Of a stretch of DNA of 64,000 nt, positions 22,926 to 35,415 are shown piece after piece. The stretch is from Sebastes aleutianus. Taxonomy: Eukaryota > Chordata > Actinopteri > Perciformes > Sebastidae. Under the pieces are notes generated by a model that had not been told where the DNA came from, ran no database searches, and saw only the letters and a list, made by a program, of their open reading frames with translations. How positions within the stretch are numbered: position 1 is the first letter of the stretch; each line of letters starts with the position of its first letter. The position numbers were made by a program, and so were the translations under genes. The stretch covers positions 6,263,001 to 6,327,000 of the forward strand of contig CAKAKS010000032.1 in NCBI GenBank assembly GCA_916700875.1, given 5' to 3'.

Positions 22926-22998
22926 TTGTATCAAGCGTTGTATCAAGCTTTGTATCAAGCGTTGTATCAAGCGTTGTATCAAGCGTTGTATAAAGCGG
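22926..22998. repeat. 12-bp tandem repeat, about six units
   Basis: The unit GTTGTATCAAGC is repeated nearly perfectly, with T-for-G in one copy and a mutated last copy. Confidence 0.95.
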
Positions 22999-23826
22999 TT
23001 AAGTATATTGATACAAATATTGATAAAATAATATACTATAATGATTAGTATGTAGTGTATATTGTATATTTAATCAGTATCTAGTATGGATTTTGGACAA
23101 TTTGGTCTTACTGTAGAAGTTGTCATAAGGTTAGATGTCTCCGAAACAGGTCTGTTTCTGACTCAGTTATCAATTATAGAATTAAGACTGAAATAATGTT
23201 GGATTGAAGCCTTCATATAAACAGCTTCAAGACACTATCATTGTTTTTTATATGTCTTTCTGTTGTCAATAATTAACTGGAAAACACCATCTGCCTTTGG
23301 CTGCATACGACACCATTTCCTGGAGGAGCTCTCTCCCTTTATTGAGCTCCAGTACCATGCATCACTGTGATTGGCTCAGCTGTTTCAGAGCGATGAGACC
23401 AGCAATATGATTGGCTGGTGCATTCATTAATCATCACCCAGCCACCAATCTATATACGACCTCACGAAGCCGTTTTGCACTTTGTGCTGCTGCACATACA
23501 TGCACTAAAACAACAGGGGCCCATTTCACAATTTCAGCAATTAGCGAGCACTATGTACTCGCAGATCGCTAATGGTGCAAGTGTCCTGTTTCACAAATGA
23601 CTGTCACTCGCAGATTGCAGATACATTTGAGAGTCTTATACTCATGCAGGGGGTCACACGTTTCTATTGATTGGTTAAATGTTAAATGATGGAACTAACA
23701 GCTAACGTTAACAGAGGTTGTATTGTATTGTTGTACTTACATTATGATGCATTTAGGCTCTATTCAGTAAAAAAAATGAGCATAGGGCGAAGGTAAATTA
23801 TAATGTTATCAATATGTGTTCAAATT
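22999..23826. other. No recognised gene; possible old repeat at 23300-23660
   Basis: Has two CCAAT-like GATTGGCT blocks and a TATATACG near 23455. This could be an old mobile element's promoter, but no ends could be defined. Confidence 0.35.
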
Positions 23827-24105
23827 AAGGCTGTCAAAGTTAATGCAATAATAACATGTTAACGCAAATTTGTTTTAATGCCACAAATTTCATTAACCGA
23901 TAACACCACTTGGGATTTGTAGGTTGTAGTGGACTCAGTTTTAAAGCTAGAATGAGATACTAGCATCATAAGAAACTAGAAAACCTAAATAATCCATTGG
24001 TACCAACCATGTCATATAGCTTGTTGGGAAGGAGGTTACATAATGCTCCAAATTTATGCTTAATTTTGGCAATGACACACTGACAGCTGTTTTTGATGTT
24101 TTTGC
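23827..24105 (+). mobile_element. Family A element, 3'-truncated (copy A5)
   Basis: Left end AAGGCTGTCAAAGTTAATGC, then the standard 5' body to TAATGCTCCAAA. A deletion joins this to GACACACTGACAGCTG, after which similarity is lost. Confidence 0.85.
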
Positions 24106-25470
24106 TGTATCGATTGCATAAGACAAGTAAACATTTCACTCAGATTGTATGCATATGGCGGTGTGTTCATTATGCCATGACTGTTTTCTTGACATTTGAT
24201 TAAAAAAAATATATATAAAATATTAATAAATATAATCATACTTATTATTGTTGTTGTGCCTTGGTAAATTATGTTTCATTGAGTCGTATTTCTTAGCTTT
24301 TATAATACAGAAATGTGTTGACAAATATCTATGATTACACCGAACCCAGCCAGATATTAGTCCATATTGTTCCTATAGTGAAAACACAGTCATTTAGTTG
24401 GCATCCTTCCCTTTAACTGTAACTAAGACGTGTTGCAGTGCATGGCTCGTGTTCCACATGATTACATAAAGTGGTGTAATTGTGTTGTAATTAGTTATAA
24501 TAAGCTGCTGGCAAGCATATCCTCGGATGCAGGGAAAACTGCCAAAAATAGAAAAATGAGACGAGAGCTAAAAGATGCAGCGCTGTGAGCCTCCGATGAG
24601 CATTTTGTGCAAGTGCAAAATTTCCAGCAGGTTTCACCGAAAAACTGTAAAAGAAACCAAATCAGCCCACAGCTAAACATGGTTCAGTGGCGGAGCCGAG
24701 TGTGTGTTAGAGGATGCCTTGCTGTATCCATGCTAATCCCATCTGATGAACCAGTGGTTGTGATCTGTCTCAGCCAGTATGCACAGTGTGCAGTGATGGC
24801 TGCGGATTGTTATTGTGAATTGAGATGTTGAGTTTTGCTCCCAATAGACGATATGTGCCAGAAAAAAAACCAAAAAACAATATCTTAGTATTATGTTTTT
24901 TCTTTTTGCTGGTGATGCGAACACAGAAACAAAACAAAAAAAAAGAAGCCACACAGCCTCAGGCGTTGAGCCCATATAATCCCAAAGCAGGCTATCCTTT
25001 AGATGTCAACAGTGGCAACAAAGCCTCAATTTGTTGCTTGTATGAAGTGGGTGTTGAGCACAAAGACAGACAGGGCCTCTCACACACACTGATGAGAAAG
25101 ATAATGGTAAATTGTTTTGATAAATAGTTATGAATATTTAATGCAGCAGTTTAAGAGTGGTCAGAGTTCTCACCAGTATTTAAACTACTGACAAGTAGTG
25201 CATGGCCACAGAGAGTCAGTGTCTGCTATCTGAGATCCTTTGCTGTAATGTAACACCTCTGCTCATCAGTGTAGTGTTTTATAGAACTTCTTAAAGGTCA
25301 CTTCTCAGTTGGAGTGGACCGGAAAGTGACCATGACTTTCTTTGTTATATTGCTGCAGATGCTAAGGAGACAGTTTTATTAAAATCTCATCACTTCCTGC
25401 GAGAGTTCTTCATGGGTCTAAAACTGAGACCAAAACTAGAGGCCTACCCGTGTCTTTATAACCCATTCTC
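24106..25470. other. No recognised gene or repeat
   Basis: AT-rich, with several short overlapping ORFs lacking recognisable motifs. Poly-A/T runs make most of the ORF products low-complexity. Confidence 0.45.
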
Positions 25471-25560
25471 ACCTCCAACTTGTCAAATACCGACACTTGG
25501 TCAGTGCCCCTTGGTGTCTGATACCAACACACCGGGGCTCCCTTTATCATCTGTATGAGA
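25471..25560. repeat. Fragment shared with 49199-49290
   Basis: Both copies carry AAATACCGACRCTTGGTCAG followed by TGCCCC and a GATACYRACRCACC block. Probably part of the family-B complex. Confidence 0.7.
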
Positions 25561-25593
25561 TACATAGGGCTTTCAACTAACTCCAATGTAAAA

Positions 25594-26313
25594 TAGGGCT
25601 GTCAAAGTTAACACGATAACACAAAAAAAATATTTTAACGCCACTAATTTCTTTAACACATTAATGCAACTTGGGATTTTTAGGTTGTAGTGGGCTCAGT
25701 TTTAAAGCTAGAGTGGAGATACTGGCATCATATGAAACTAGACCTAAGGAATCCATTGGTACCAACCACTGGCTTTTCGCAAAGGAGGCTAAATAAGGCT
25801 TCAAACTTACGCAAAATTTTGGCGAGGAAAAACTGTCATGGCCATTTTCAAAGGGGTCCCTTGACCTCTGACCTCAAGATATGTAAATGAAAATGGGTTC
25901 TATGGGTAGCCACGAGTCTCCCCTTTACAGACATACCCACTTTATGATAATCACATGCAGTTTGGGGCAAGTCATAGTCAAGTCAGCACACTGACACACT
26001 GACAGCTGTTGTTGCCTGTTGGTCTTCAGTTTGTCATGTTATGAGTCGAGCATATTTCTTCATGCTAAATGCGGTACCTGTGAGGGTTTCTGGACCATAT
26101 TTGTCATTGTTTTGTGTTGTTAATTGATTTCCAATAATACATATATACATACATTTGCATAAAGCAGCATATTTGTCCACTCCCATGTTGATAAGAGTAT
26201 TAAATACTTGACAAATCTCCCTTTAAGGTACATTTTGAACTAATCAAAAAATGGGTGATTAATGTGTGATTAATCATGGACAATCATGGGATTAATTGTG
26301 ATAGACAGCCCTA
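25594..26313 (+). mobile_element. Family A element, near full length (copy A6)
   Basis: Left end TAGGGCTGTCAAAGTTAACA; right end GATAGACAGCCCTA. The body is complete, about 720 bp. A perfect DR1-type motif TGACCTCTGACCT lies at 25862-25874. TA precedes GGGCTG and follows CAGCCC. Confidence 0.92.
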
Positions 26314-27227
26314 GTTCAGTCATCATTTCAGTTTCAACTTTATACCAAAATATAACATGACAATTTTTTTTTTTGAAAACTAAATGACATGGAGTTGATC
26401 TGACAGCCTGTGATCTAAACAAAACAGTGTCGTAATAAGATCACACACCCACCACTCTTCTCATTTCTCTATTTTGTGCCTCCTCATCTCCTTTGTCCTC
26501 CTGCCTGTGACCCTGAAATCAATCTCAGCGTGCCATCTTGAAGGATGTCTCAATTCCTAAAATGCATCTCGTGGAGAGAGAAGGCTTGCTGCAGGAGCTA
26601 TGAGCGAGGATGCACAGGTGTATCCTTTGCGGAAGTCTTTTCGGCACCCGTAACATATAAAAGAGGCATGACAATAAGCTATATGCCACACCTCACATTT
26701 AATTGACATTTTAAAATGACGGCCCCGAAGCACCTCACTTCCTCTATTTATTTTGTCTCTTCCTTGCCTCCTCCGCTCGCATCTCAGGTGGGAGTTGCTA
26801 AGACACAAGGAAATAACAAGGAAAAATGGATGGAGGATGTACAAACTGTGACATGAGAAGAGCCCCCATTATTGCTCTGTAAACTCACAGTGTAAACAAT
26901 AGCTTGCCAGTGCTATAGGGATTAACTAATCCACCTCCATCAGTCATGTGACTGTCGTCTTGCACGTCTCCAGGGTAGTAAATTTAAAATGCAAATGAAA
27001 ATGACGGGCTATACATAGTGACTGGTGGGGTCCTCTGCTTGTCTTCTTTCCTCTGCAGTTCCTGTTCCTCTCTCTCTAATTTCTCCCTGAGGAATAAATG
27101 AGCAAGTACCTAGGTGTCACTCAGCTGCCCAGGGGCGTCAAAGATTGCACTTTGTTAATGTAGCCTATAAATTGGAGTAGTTTCTAAGGATTTTCTTTTT
27201 TTTCTCATTGGAGTTCCCACTTTTAAA
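26314..27227. other. No recognised gene or repeat
   Basis: Single-copy-looking sequence. No domain is recognisable in the 95-codon minus-strand ORF at 26557-26844. Confidence 0.45.
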
Positions 27228-28101
27228 TAGGGCTGTGTATTGGCAAGAATCTGGCAATATGATACGTATCATGATACAGGGGTTACGATTCAATATATTG
27301 CAATCTTTGCATATAAACTATTTATTAGGGCTGTCAATCCATTCAAATAGTTAATCGTGATTAATTGTTAATTAATTGCATGATTGTCCATGATTAATCA
27401 CGATTAATCACACATTTTTTTTATGTGTTCAAAATGTACCTTAAAGGGAGATGTGTCAAGAATTTAATATAAACTTATCAACATGGGAGTTGGCAAATAG
27501 GCTTGGTTTATGCAAATGTATGTATATATTTATTATTGGAAATCAATTAACAAAACAAAACAATGACAGATATTGTCCAGAAACCCTCACAGGTACTGCA
27601 TTTAGCATAAGACATATGCTCAAATCATAACATGGCAAACTGCAACCCAACAGGCAACAACAGCTGTCAGTTTGTCGGTGTGCTGACTTGATTATGACTT
27701 GCCCCAAACTGCATGGGGAGACTAGTGGGTACCCATTGAACCCTTTTTCATTCACATATCTTGAGGTCAAAGGTCAAGGGACCCCTTTGAAAATTGCCGT
27801 GACAGCTTTTCCTCGCCAAAATTTAGCGTCCTTGGTTTTTTCTAGGTTCATATGATACCAGTATCCTCACTCTAGCTTAAAAACCCGCTTCAATCTAGCT
27901 TGAGACCGCTACAACACAAAAATTGCAAGTTGTATTAATGTGTTAAAGAAATCAGTGGTGTTAAAAGAATTTGTGTTGATGCGTTATCATGTTAACTTTG
28001 ACAGCCCTATTATTAATTAAAAATCAATATGTTGTTTTTGAGAACTGACACAGTATCACAAAACATAATATTGCGATACTCTATATTTTCTTACACCCTT
28101 A
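27228..28101. mobile_element. Family E element interrupted by family A (copy E2)
   Basis: The left half starts TAGGGCTGTGTATTGGC and continues with ATGATACGTATCATGATACA. The right half holds CAGTATCACAAAACATAATA and ends TTTCTTACACCC near 28101. The halves are separated by copy A7, so E was present first. Confidence 0.8.
27326..28009 (-). mobile_element. Family A element nested in family E (copy A7)
   Basis: Reverse orientation: begins TAGGGCTGTCAATCCATTCA and ends GTTAACTTTGACAGCCCTA. It carries a perfect DR1, AGGTCAAAGGTCA, at 27764-27776. Flanks (ATTTAT on the left, TTATTAA on the right) show only partial duplication. Confidence 0.9.
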
Positions 28102-29145
28102 CAATAATAATACATGTTTATTTCAATTATTTTGCAGCCAGTTGAGAAACCAGTAGAGCTTCTTGGAAAAATATGTTGTGTTAAAAGGACCACTTCTTTG
28201 CGTTGCTGCCTCTTGAGCCTGAGGATTTAGGTTGGAAATATAGTGGCACATACTATAGTTATTGTGTGATTGTACTGTAGGTACGCTGACTCAGCTGTTA
28301 CCTGAGCAATAAGGAATGTGTATGTGGTGTGTGGGTTGGGGGCATCCATCATACTGCTCTATTTGAAATAACCGTGCCATCATACTTCCCATGATCCATT
28401 TGGTATGACTTTTTAAACAGCCTTGAGCACTGTATAGTATTGAGCTGTTCTCCATGAAATAACCGAGTGAACATACCAGTAGATAATCAGTGAACAATGC
28501 CCCGCCTGACCCGAGCTGAGCTTCACTTTTTCCGCATGATTCAGCCTCACTGAAAGGCAAATTATCCCAGAAACTGTTGCTCAATTCTTCAGCTCGAGTA
28601 AATTGCTCCTCTTCCCACCAGCAACAATAGCTGTCTCATTGACAGAGACTGAGCATACTGGCAAAACAAAAAAATGTGTCACTCAATGTTCCTCTCCCAT
28701 CCATCACAAGGCTCTTTTTAGGTGGAACAATTTTTTTGGCTTGCATGGCGCTGCATGCGGCGTGGCCCTGTGGCGTCAACTGCTCCTTGCAAACAAGGCA
28801 CCCGCTGATCTTAGTCAAGCGCCAATCCCAGCCTGGGTAGTCGGTCTTTCATCCACCAGTGATGCTGAAGAGCCCCCATGCATCAGTCATCACAGTGTGC
28901 ACAAAGCTGTGTCAGACACTGGGCCACAGATAGGAGGAGGAGAAGCATAAAAAGAGATACTGGGGGATCAATTAAAGTTCCTCTCCAGTGATGCTGGCAG
29001 CGTTTTTACATTTTCAAATAGATACTATAAGAGAATAAGAGTTTTACTGAGAAAGGTGAAAGCAACATCACCTGATTAATAGAAATACTTAGAACGTAAA
29101 GGTCATACTGCTCACATTTTGATGTGGGCGAATAATTAAAAAAAT
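28102..29145. other. No recognised gene or repeat
   Basis: The 115-codon + strand ORF at 28603-28950 has no recognisable domain. Nothing else was supported. Confidence 0.45.
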
Positions 29146-29147
29146 AA

Positions 29148-29179
<32 letters not shown>

Positions 29180-29180
29180 T
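29146..29180. repeat. (AT)n microsatellite
   Basis: TA-rich tract with one C interruption near 29163. Confidence 0.95.
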
Positions 29181-29263
29181 TTCATTTTTTCTTTTTTTAA
29201 ATATGAGCATGTGAATGTGAGGTGACGGATAAAAGAGTGGCTTTTCCTAAAAAAAAATGTTAT

Positions 29264-29462
29264 TAGGGTTGTCAAAGTAAGCACGATAATAACGCGTGTA
29301 CGCAAATTTGTTTTAACGCCACTAATTTCTTTAAAGCATTAATGCATCTTGCGATTTTTAGGTTGTAGTGGGCTCAGTTTCAAGATACTGATATCATATG
29401 AAACTAGCAAATCTAAGGAAACCATTTGTACCAACCATGTCATACTAGCATGTCGTGAAGGA
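29264..29462 (+). mobile_element. Family A element, 5' part only (copy A8)
   Basis: Left end TAGGGTTGTCAAAGTAAGCA. Similarity stops abruptly at TGTCGTGAAGGAG, where family D begins. Confidence 0.85.
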
Positions 29463-30095
29463 GTGTTTTAAACTCAGTGGGCAACTACAGAGTCTGAGAA
29501 GTGAAGCAAATGCAGAAGTACCTTAAACTTGCATTCTATCTAATAGCCAGCAGGGGGCGACTCCTCTGGTTGCAAAAAGTCTGATTGTATAGAAGTCTAT
29601 GAGAAAATGAGCCTACTTCTCACTTGATTTATTACCTCAGTAAACATTGTAAACATGAGTTTATGATCTCAATCGCTAGTTTCAAGTCTTTTTCAATACA
29701 GCATGATGTTCATTTAGTAAATTATGGTCCCATTTAGAGTAAAATAGACCATAAAGCAGGGGATGCTTTAGGGGGCGGGGCTACCTTGTGATTGACAGGT
29801 CGCTACCACGGCGTTGTCTGGTCTGGGAGTTGTCCGTGTTTTCGTATTAGAACTTTAACCCTTTCACAGTGTGTTTTCAGTTTATGGAAGTTTATTATTT
29901 CTGGTCACCTAAAAATGTCTCATTCAGCGTTCGGTTGTACTTAGCTCCACCCTCTTGTGTCACTTCTGGTTGCAAAAAAACAAGATGGCGACGGCCAAAA
30001 ACCAAGATGGCCCCAAGGCTTCAAAATGGTAGTCCACAAACCAATGGGTGACGTCACAGTGACTATGTCCACTTCAAATGCACAGTCTATGCTTA
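29463..30095 (+). repeat. Family D dispersed repeat, copy D1
   Basis: Closely matches 59493-60391: AAACTTGCATTCTATCTAAT, ATTGACAGGTCGCTACCACG, TTTAACCCTTTCACAGTGTG, CACAAACCAATGGGTGACGT. The body contains GCGGGGCTACC and other promoter-like bits but no supportable ORF. The transposon class was not recognised. Confidence 0.85.
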
Positions 30096-31699
30096 AACTG
30101 GTTTTAAAATAAAATAAATAAATAATAATATGTAAAATCTATAATATGTTTTCCTCATTTTGCAGACTGACAAGACATTCAATGACAATGGAGGTAATTC
30201 TTGGCTGGTTGGCAGATGATTTGGAATTCATTCCCTCTGTGGCAGCGAAACGTGCAATGTTTTGATTATTTGAAATGATAATACACAAGTAAAGTGCATG
30301 TACTTACATAAATGTACTCAGTAGCAGTTTCACTGCTGGAGGAAACGATTGCCGACATCACTCTTATGAAATGTTTCAGCAGGATGATAAAGACATTAGA
30401 AAAGCCTTTCTCAAAAGAGCAGTGATTTTTTTCTGAAGCCACAACAGATGTTGCAAATGTTGCTCAAAGTGTCGAGCAGACTCATGGATGACAGTGACGG
30501 GCTTGAAGATTGCTAGCAATAAAGCATGTGGACGTACTTTCATGGCAGTCTCGGCCGGCTATACCGCCGCTTCATCCTCCGCGTCTCTCGCCCCTGAAAG
30601 GATTGCAAAGAGAGCTGTTACTGACTAACAAACATTACAGACCGCCGTCTCGGCCCAGACCGGACCACAGAAACACACAGCGTCTTTGTGCCCGGGCCTG
30701 AATTGATAGCTGTGGTAGTTTGGCTTCTGAAGAGGCTGATGTCTATCCTTCTGAATGGCGCCCTTCTTTCACCGACTCCCCCCCAGCGGCTGCTCTGACA
30801 CCCTTTAACGTGCTTAATACCCCTGGCATTTATGAATGGCTAGAATGACCTTTTAGATTGGGTTGCAAGTGTTTCATTATGTTTATTCAGTAGCAGAAAA
30901 TGTTTGTTGGGGGAGAAAAAAATATGATAGGCAATGTAAAGGTTACAGTTATTATCAAAAAGTCTATGGCTACATCTCACAGTCCTTAGCTGCCATCTTT
31001 ACAGCTTTTGAAGAGGCACGACTTTACATAAAGAGTTAGTGTCCAAGTGCTGGATGTGAGACTTTGTTATCATATCAGCCTTATTGCTCTACATAACTGT
31101 GAACACCATAGAATCTGCCGACAGATGTTACATCACCGGGCAAGTACTCTCAATTAGTCTGAAGTGCTTGTGTAAACATGGTCTCTGGGTGATAATTTAA
31201 AGATAGGAGAAACAGGCCTGGCGTGTGTCTTTATAATGGCTGTGATAATGGATCGTGATAATAGCAGTTTGTAAAAAAAGAAAAGAAAAAAGAAAGCAAT
31301 TCTTCTCACATTCAAGTGAACAAGAACAGCGGCGCAAGTGAAACAAAGAGAAGCATCTCCCGCTGCATCGAACGAGGAGTCGGGTTATGATTAGAAGTCA
31401 AATGAGTTTTCACAAGGGCAGAATGAGCTCAATTACCTGCAATAATGGAACTTACTGGTGACGGTGCAAATGGAAAGGAGATGGATTAAACTTGGCCTTT
31501 GGCAGGCGCGCAGCAAATTATCTCTTTTCAAGGGTATAGCGTTCAAAGAATGGATCACTTTGTCCTGTTCGGGGTGAATGAGGACAGGCAAAGAAAGCAG
31601 TTATAGGACAGTGAGTATATGCAGGTGTTTGTGTGTGAGATTAATGCAAATATGTGGGTGGGTGCACTTCAGTGTATGCATCACTGCGTTTGTTATCTG
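30096..31699. other. Single-copy-looking sequence; possible conserved non-coding DNA
   Basis: No gene recognised. 30480-30720 and 31380-31560 (AATGAGCTCAATTACCTGCA, ACGGTGCAAATGGAAAGG) lack repeat texture and could be conserved regulatory DNA. This is judged by appearance only. Confidence 0.3.
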
Positions 31700-32812
31700 T
31701 GCAACCTAGTCTCACGGGAAGGCGTATAAATAGCACATTATACACAGACATTCCCTGTGTCATTTGGACACATTTTAGGCTTTTCGCGTGACATTTTGTA
31801 CGCTACGCTACAAAACCACTCACTTAAGTTTAGGCAATAAAAACACTTAGTTAGGTGTAGGAAACATGTCATGGTTGGGCTTAAAATAAGTATGTAAACA
31901 AAGTAAAATATGTACTGAAACAACGCAACATAAGTACGGAAAACACGTCGCAAACATCACTGAATAAGACTCGGTCAACATTGAGTATATGGCTGGACTG
32001 TGTATGGTCAGTCTGTGAATTTGTGGCTAAATTGTTCTAACAATAGTCAGTGGTGATGTCTATAATGTTAAATCCAGCGATACATGCCCACCAAGTCCGG
32101 CGAGGACACTAGGGGATGCGCTGCTTCACTCAAGGGCCCTTCAAGCGGTGACGCATACCCTATCGTGGAATGCACCTGATTGGTCCCTGGTTTTTCTGCT
32201 CGCCATTTCAAACAGGAAACAACATGGTGGGCTGCTTGTGAACTTTCTGTTATTCCGTCTAAACAATCCACCAAAATGTACTTCTGAAAACATTTTAAGC
32301 AGAAATAGGCGATGCCACTGCTGAATATCGTTTCATTTTAGAGCTAAGTCACCTAGATGGACAGCTTGGTCCAAGTTTTGTGGGTCGGACGTGTCATGCT
32401 GGACGGGCTCATTTGCATAAAGGACTGTTCCCGCCTTTCATTTTGAAAGAGCAATGGCCAACGAGGAAAGTCCAACACTCGGCCGACCAATCGTGTAACT
32501 TCATCACTCAGTAATAGACTTTCGCGTTGTAGGGCTGACCCTCTGCGGTCCAGCCAAAAACATATGACAAATGTCACTAACTTACAAAACACTGGTCTCC
32601 TGGTTAAAAGTGTTTATTAGACCCATCCACCTCCCCACCTGCCCGCATTAGCAGTCTTTCTTGCTTTTTAGTCTACGTCACTAGCTCTGAGAGTAGCATA
32701 TTTACAAAGAGCATCTACATTGCAGTCGGTACAGACTACATGGCGTACAAATAACACACCAAACGCAAGAAAGGTGTTCTTATTGCATGCTAAATGCTTT
32801 GTGCATTACAGT
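31700..32812 (+). repeat. Family B copy, left member of an inverted pair, itself interrupted
   Basis: 31700-31975 (TAGTCTCACGGGAAGG, GGACACATTTTAGGCTTTTC, GGTTGGGCTTAAAATAAGTA) and 32540-32812 (AATGTCACTAACTTACAAAA, GGTCTCCTGGTTAAAAGT, CTACATGGCGTACAAATAAC, CTTATTGCATGCTAAATGC) match, in reverse complement, one continuous segment at 34925-35415. The 560 bp between the two parts (about 31976-32539) is absent from the partner, so it is an insertion here or a deletion there. Confidence 0.8.
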
Positions 32813-34924
32813 GGCATTCATACACCAGAACAGTAAAGTTGTGGGCCAGACAGCTCAACAATGAGCTGAAAACTCACTATGAAGCTCCGTAAAGCTGATG
32901 GGAGCCGCAGATTCAGGTGATTGAAGAGGTTTATCACTATAAGGACCCCTCACATTGTCATTTGATACATTATTATAATAAAAGCATTGAGCTTAACAAG
33001 CTACAGATTCAAAGCATGGATGTATAACGAGAACTGGATACAGTGTTGGAGGCAGGAGCCCATTTGTTCCTATGAAAGTTGCTCAGTGGCACATGAAGTC
33101 AAAAAAGTTAGACTGCCGGGTATACAATTACCCCTATCTTCTGCATCCTTGGGGCTAAGCACTAACTTTTCCTTTAACCCTGCCTCCCAGGGCTGGGTAT
33201 TGTTGACATTTTTTGATTCCAGCAATACCAATATAGTATTTCCATTTCCAGTGGCTAGAAAAATTGCCGCCACACTGCTCAGCGTTCAAACAGTGGTTAC
33301 TGCTGATAACGCCATCCCCCAACCCACGGTGGTGCTACTGCGTTGTTGTGTAAGCATTACACCCACCCTCCAGGTTAAAACTGTGAAATCTGTTAGCACC
33401 GTTAGCTGCTAGCTGCAACCAGGCAATCTCAGCTGTAGGGGCTGTAGCTGCTGCGGTAGTGGGCCATCGTTTGACTGGAGAAGTTTCGATTCTACTTGGT
33501 ACTGGGTTATTTCCGCCGATACCTTAAAAGTATCAAATACCAATACCCAACCCTACTGACCACTCGTCTCGGCTCGCTCACATAAACGACAGTTCATTAT
33601 ACCTAGGAAGATAAGGCCTGACTTTTAGGACCTCATGATTTAAGGGGTATGTAAGTATTTTTAATGGGAAGTTGATTTAGTCTACCTTTAAAAAAAAGTA
33701 TCCGCTGATTTGCAGATGTCTCTTTCCCAATGTAAGTCTACGGGAAAAAGTATTTTTTGAGGCAAGCAATGGCATTATGCGACGGACCCAGAAGTTGTAA
33801 TTCATTACAGTAATTTAGTTATATAGTCAGAAATGTTGCTAAGCTGTTGTCATGGGGCCTGGAGTTTATAGGGGCACCCCTGGAGCTCAGCTTATACCTT
33901 ACTCAACACTATGTCCTGCCATTCATATTGGAGAAGGTGAAAACGTCACTTTCTGAGACATAGTCGCAAACTTGGTGGACATGGGGAATTCATTTTTGTG
34001 AACATTATGTGAATATTCAAACTGAAATTATAACTATATTCAGCTAAAACCCATCTGACTTTTTGGAGTGAAGACCAAATCTTTTATTTCATGTGCATTC
34101 ATGCAAGAGATTGATTCCTTCGACTCCAATCTATGGGTCGACAAAATGTCTCGAGTTGGATGTAGTGTGTGGGAATGGAGAAGTATAAAGAACCATTGCA
34201 AGGCCAAATCTCTTCACAAGCTAAAGAGATTTAAACTCTTTAAAATTGTTAAGTACAGTATGACAGTAACTTTAATTCTCTTTTGCCCGAAACTTTCAAG
34301 TGGTAGTTCAGACCATTTAATTCACAGAGGCAGGGCATGCAACAATGTGGATTTGATTTAACTGACTCACCACAAAACTTAACATTACCTCGTATGAAGT
34401 ATGTGCACAAGAATGACACATTATAGAAAAGTAATGCTATCTCATTTAGCGTTCTGTGACGTGTGTTAGAATGCTGTATTGACTCCTAAGGTTATTATTC
34501 CTACCACCTCAGCAGCTTTGTCTCAGAAATGTTCATGTATCAACAACTGTGATAAAAAAGTCTCCAAAGATTTGCCAGTTTTACTAGGTATACAGTGCAT
34601 CAGATACATTGTGAGAACAGTTTGTCCTGTATTTACTACACAGCAGGAGGACAATAGTTGTAATCTCAGGAGCCAGGTTGGAGAGTGGCCAGGTCACTAC
34701 AAGAGCCCCCCCTTAACTATTAGATACTGATGATTCCATCCCTTGCTATTTGTAACTGACTGCTTCAGGCAAGAGCACACACGAGTATGATTTAGTAGTA
34801 TGAATTTAATTTCTTAGTGATATTGCACTAGAAACAGACAATATTAGCACTGCTTCCTATATCAACACTGTTGAATTTAGGGACTGTATACAAATTATCT
34901 AAGGCATATAAATGTCATGATAAT
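32813..34924. other. Spacer between inverted family-B copies
   Basis: Holds family J (33188-33555). The rest, including ORFs at 34068-34361 and 34479-34730, shows no recognisable product. Confidence 0.45.
33188..33555. mobile_element. Family J MITE-like element
   Basis: Terminal inverted repeat: CAGGGCTGGGTATTG on the left and CAATACCCAACCCTA on the right. The interior has GTTAGCACCGTTAGCTGCTAG and a TGATACC/GGTATC-rich part. Only one copy occurs here, so it is defined by its ends. Confidence 0.75.
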
Positions 34925-35415
34925 GTGCAAGGCGTTTAGCATGCAATAAGTGCGCCTTTCTTGATTTCTGCATGTCATTTGTACGCCATGTATCCTGTAC
35001 TGACTGCAATGTAAACGCATCGATGTATGAATGCAACAATAAGAGTCAGTGACTGATTATGAGTGGATGGATGAGCCCAACAAACACCAGACTTTTAACA
35101 AGGAGACCGGATTTCGAGACTGTAGTTTAGCGGTGTTTTGTTTTGTAAGTTATGTTAGTGACGTTTGTCACGTGACAATTTTTTATAAATGTTTGTGACT
35201 TGTTTCCTGTAGTTGTGTTATGTTGTTTCCGTTTTACTTAGTTTACTTACTTATTTTAAGCCCAACTGTGATGTTTTCCCTTACCCTAACTAAGTGGTTT
35301 TCTGGCCTGAACCTAAGTTAGTGTTTTTCTTGCCTAAACCTAACTGCGGAAGTTTGCGTGGAGTACAAGTGACATGCGAAAAGGCTAAAATGTGTACTCA
35401 TGACACAAGCAGTGA
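34925..35415 (-). repeat. Family B copy, right member of the inverted pair
   Basis: The reverse complement reads continuously through the blocks found in two parts at 31700-32812, ending with the TCTCAC motif (seen as GTGAGACCG near 35404). The pair is separated by about 2.1 kb. Confidence 0.85.

Noticed and set aside
24733..24975. Hydrophobic minus-strand ORFs that look like membrane peptides
   Set aside because: The phenylalanine/leucine runs come from poly-A stretches on the + strand; there is no start context and no homologous motif.
31976..32539. Possible separate gene in the segment interrupting the left family-B copy
   Set aside because: Short ORFs on the minus strand lack any recognisable product. 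The segment is better explained as an insertion or as sequence deleted from the partner copy.
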